From contig NW_026893690.1 of NCBI RefSeq assembly GCF_032452875.1, positions 62,001 to 126,000 of the forward strand: a DNA stretch of 64,000 nt. Direction: 5' to 3'. A model generated the notes under the pieces. That model saw nothing but the letters and a program-made list of their open reading frames with translations, made no database searches and was not told the origin of the DNA. Positions 62,941-64,000 of the stretch are shown here, piece by piece. Numbering within the stretch: position 1 is the first letter of the stretch; every line of letters starts with the position of its first letter. The position numbers and the translations under genes were made by a program. The DNA comes from Bos javanicus (lineage: Eukaryota > Chordata > Mammalia > Artiodactyla > Bovidae).

Positions 62941-64000
62941 CATGATCAGTGCATGCTCAGTCACGATACCAGTGCATGATCAGCCACGTGATCACTGACG
63001 GCACAGTCATGTGATCAGGGCCTATCAGACACATGATCACCGTATGATAAACACGTGATCAGTGAACGACCAGCCACGTGATCACTACATACGCAGTCAG
63101 GTGGTCAGTTCCTGATCAGCCACGTGATCAGTGCGTGCACAGTCCCATGATCAGCGCCTGTCAGTCACTGATCACTGCCTGATGAACACGTGATCAGTGC
63201 CCGATCAGCCACGTCATCAGTGCATGCGCAGTCACGTGATCAGTGCCTGATAGCCACGTGATCAATGCGTGCACAGTCCCATGATCAGCGCCTGTCAGTC
63301 ACTGATCATTGCCTGAGAAACACGTGATCAGTGCATGATGAGCCATGTGATCAGTGCCTGATCAGCCACGTCATCAGTGCATGCGCAGTCACGTCATCAG
63401 TGCATGATAGCCACGTGATCAGAGCATGCTCAGTCACGTGATCTGTACTTGATCAGCCACGTGATCAGTGCCTGGAGAGTCACGTGATCAGGGCCTGCTG
63501 AGCTGCGTGATTCCTGCCGGCTCATCTGCATGACAATTCCCCACTGAGCTGCGTGATTCCTGTCGGCTCATCTGCTTGACAATTGCCAGCTGAGCTGCGT
63601 GATTCCTGCCTGGTCACCTGCTTGATTATTGCTACTTGAGCAGCATGATTCGTCACTGCTGAGCTCCATGCTTATTGCCTGCTGATTGTGTGGTTCGTGT
63701 CTGCCCAGCTCTTTGAGTATTGCCACCTGAGGTCCCTGTTCGGGCGCCATCTGCCGGAGACCAGCCCCAGCTGATCCAGGGTATTCGAAGGAGAGATGGC
63801 CTACGTGACTATTTATATGCTAATCAGAGATATCAAGAATAATAGTATGAGGAGAGCTCAGTAGGAAAATTCGGTGGAGAAAAGAGACCGAGTAGCTTGG
63901 TTTACTCGGGAGACCAATCAAACTTCAAGACAAGAAGTTTGCACCACTTACATAGGCCGCAGGAACCCTCTCGAATAGCGGAAGGTGCCTCGCCCTAGAC
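62439..64000 (-). repeat. Right edge: diverged monomers beyond the 7-kb HOR
   Basis: From about 62439 LTR M40 stops matching class c and gains private changes (for example GAGCAGAGCTCGGTAGG where class c has GAGGAGAGCTCAGTAGG). The next monomer M41 also does not match the expected class d. Its leader is 791 bp with an exact PBS, like class c. The window ends inside LTR M41. Confidence 0.7.
63752..64000 (-). mobile_element. ERV LTR copy M41, cut by window end
   Basis: The TATA-containing 3' part of an LTR with a TGCCGGAGACC terminus; the rest lies beyond the window. PBS 63732-63749 is exact; the leader is 62941-63731 (791 bp). Confidence 0.86.

Larger units (their letters stand above)
1..64000. 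repeat. LTR-PBS-leader satellite array (whole window)
   Basis: The window is entirely tandem copies of one retrovirus-derived monomer of about 1140-1502 bp. In sense order each has an LTR of about 602 bp (TGCCGGG ... CCCGGCA), two bases, an 18-nt tRNA-Lys3-type PBS, and a leader made of ~23-bp units that runs straight into the next LTR. I located 49 LTRs by their two termini and the adjacent PBS. The first seven run on the plus strand, the other 42 on the minus strand. No coding domain of a retrovirus and no interspersed unrelated element was recognised. Monomer identity by eye is high within HOR copies and lower between classes. Class II ERV origin is inferred from the PBS and termini; the family name is unknown to me. 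Confidence 0.93.

Noticed and set aside
513..63750. Dozens of short open frames (60-130 codons) repeated in every monomer, e.g. 4209-4550 plus or 24142-24528 minus
   Set aside because: They recur because the DNA repeats. They overlap each other on both strands, cross the LTR border or the PBS, often need a GTG start, and change frame with the C/A homopolymer length. No known domain is visible.
1..64000. A nearly complete provirus with gag/pol/env
   Set aside because: Every leader runs within 519-880 bp into another LTR; there is no room for retroviral genes and none of the frames shows their motifs.

Overview
No gene is supported anywhere in this window. From end to end it is one satellite-type array whose monomer is a piece of an endogenous retrovirus: a ~602-bp long terminal repeat (LTR), then an 18-nt primer-binding site (PBS) that would pair with tRNA-Lys3, then a non-coding leader of 519-880 bp that is itself a tandem array of a ~23-bp unit rich in CACGTG. 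I count 49 LTR copies (46 full-length, 3 cut by an inversion junction or the window edge). No gag, pro, pol or env, no polypurine tract next to the LTR, no RNA gene and no unrelated unique sequence was seen.

Organism: the tRNA-Lys3-type PBS, the TG...CA LTR ends with a TGCCGGG/CCCGGCA terminal inverted repeat, a TATA box inside the LTR, and kilobase-scale higher-order repeats (HORs) point to a vertebrate, most likely mammalian, heterochromatic satellite derived from a class II (ERVK/betaretrovirus-like) element. A rodent host is my low-confidence guess from the general look of the LTR; the sequence alone cannot prove it. Satellites built from retroviral LTRs are known in principle (the kangaroo centromeric KERV and the Ctenomys RPCS satellite, both from memory), but I do not recognise this family.

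Layout. (1) 1-7996, plus orientation: LTRs P1-P7 at a 1232-bp pitch in a near-perfect 2464-bp dimer HOR. (2) 7997-7999: an inversion junction with TGC microhomology joins LTR P7, cut after ~71 bp, to the middle of an oppositely oriented LTR (M0). (3) 8000-15201, minus orientation: ~2.6-2.7-kb dimers. (4) 15202-22446: irregular, more diverged monomers. (5) 22447 to about 32.2 kb: a ~5156-bp HOR with hybrid monomers. (6) About 32.2 kb to 62.43 kb: a ~7.0-kb five-monomer HOR in two complete ~6997-bp copies, one 6901-bp copy, one rearranged copy and one partial copy. (7) 62.43-64.0 kb: a more diverged edge.

How it seems to evolve: LTR length hardly changes (600-604 bp), whereas leader length is quantised. 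Nearly every leader equals 611 bp plus or minus whole numbers of 134-, 46- or 22/23-bp units (plus a marker 17-bp deletion in one monomer class). HOR borders, hybrid monomers and conversion-like patches fall inside LTRs. This suggests the LTR is the substrate for unequal exchange between monomers while the leader changes by slippage or local unequal exchange. Each LTR carries a TATA-like element and most copies keep an intact or nearly intact PBS, so the array could act as tandem promoters. That is inference, not shown by the sequence. LTRs are named P1-P7 (plus) and M0-M41 (minus) below.
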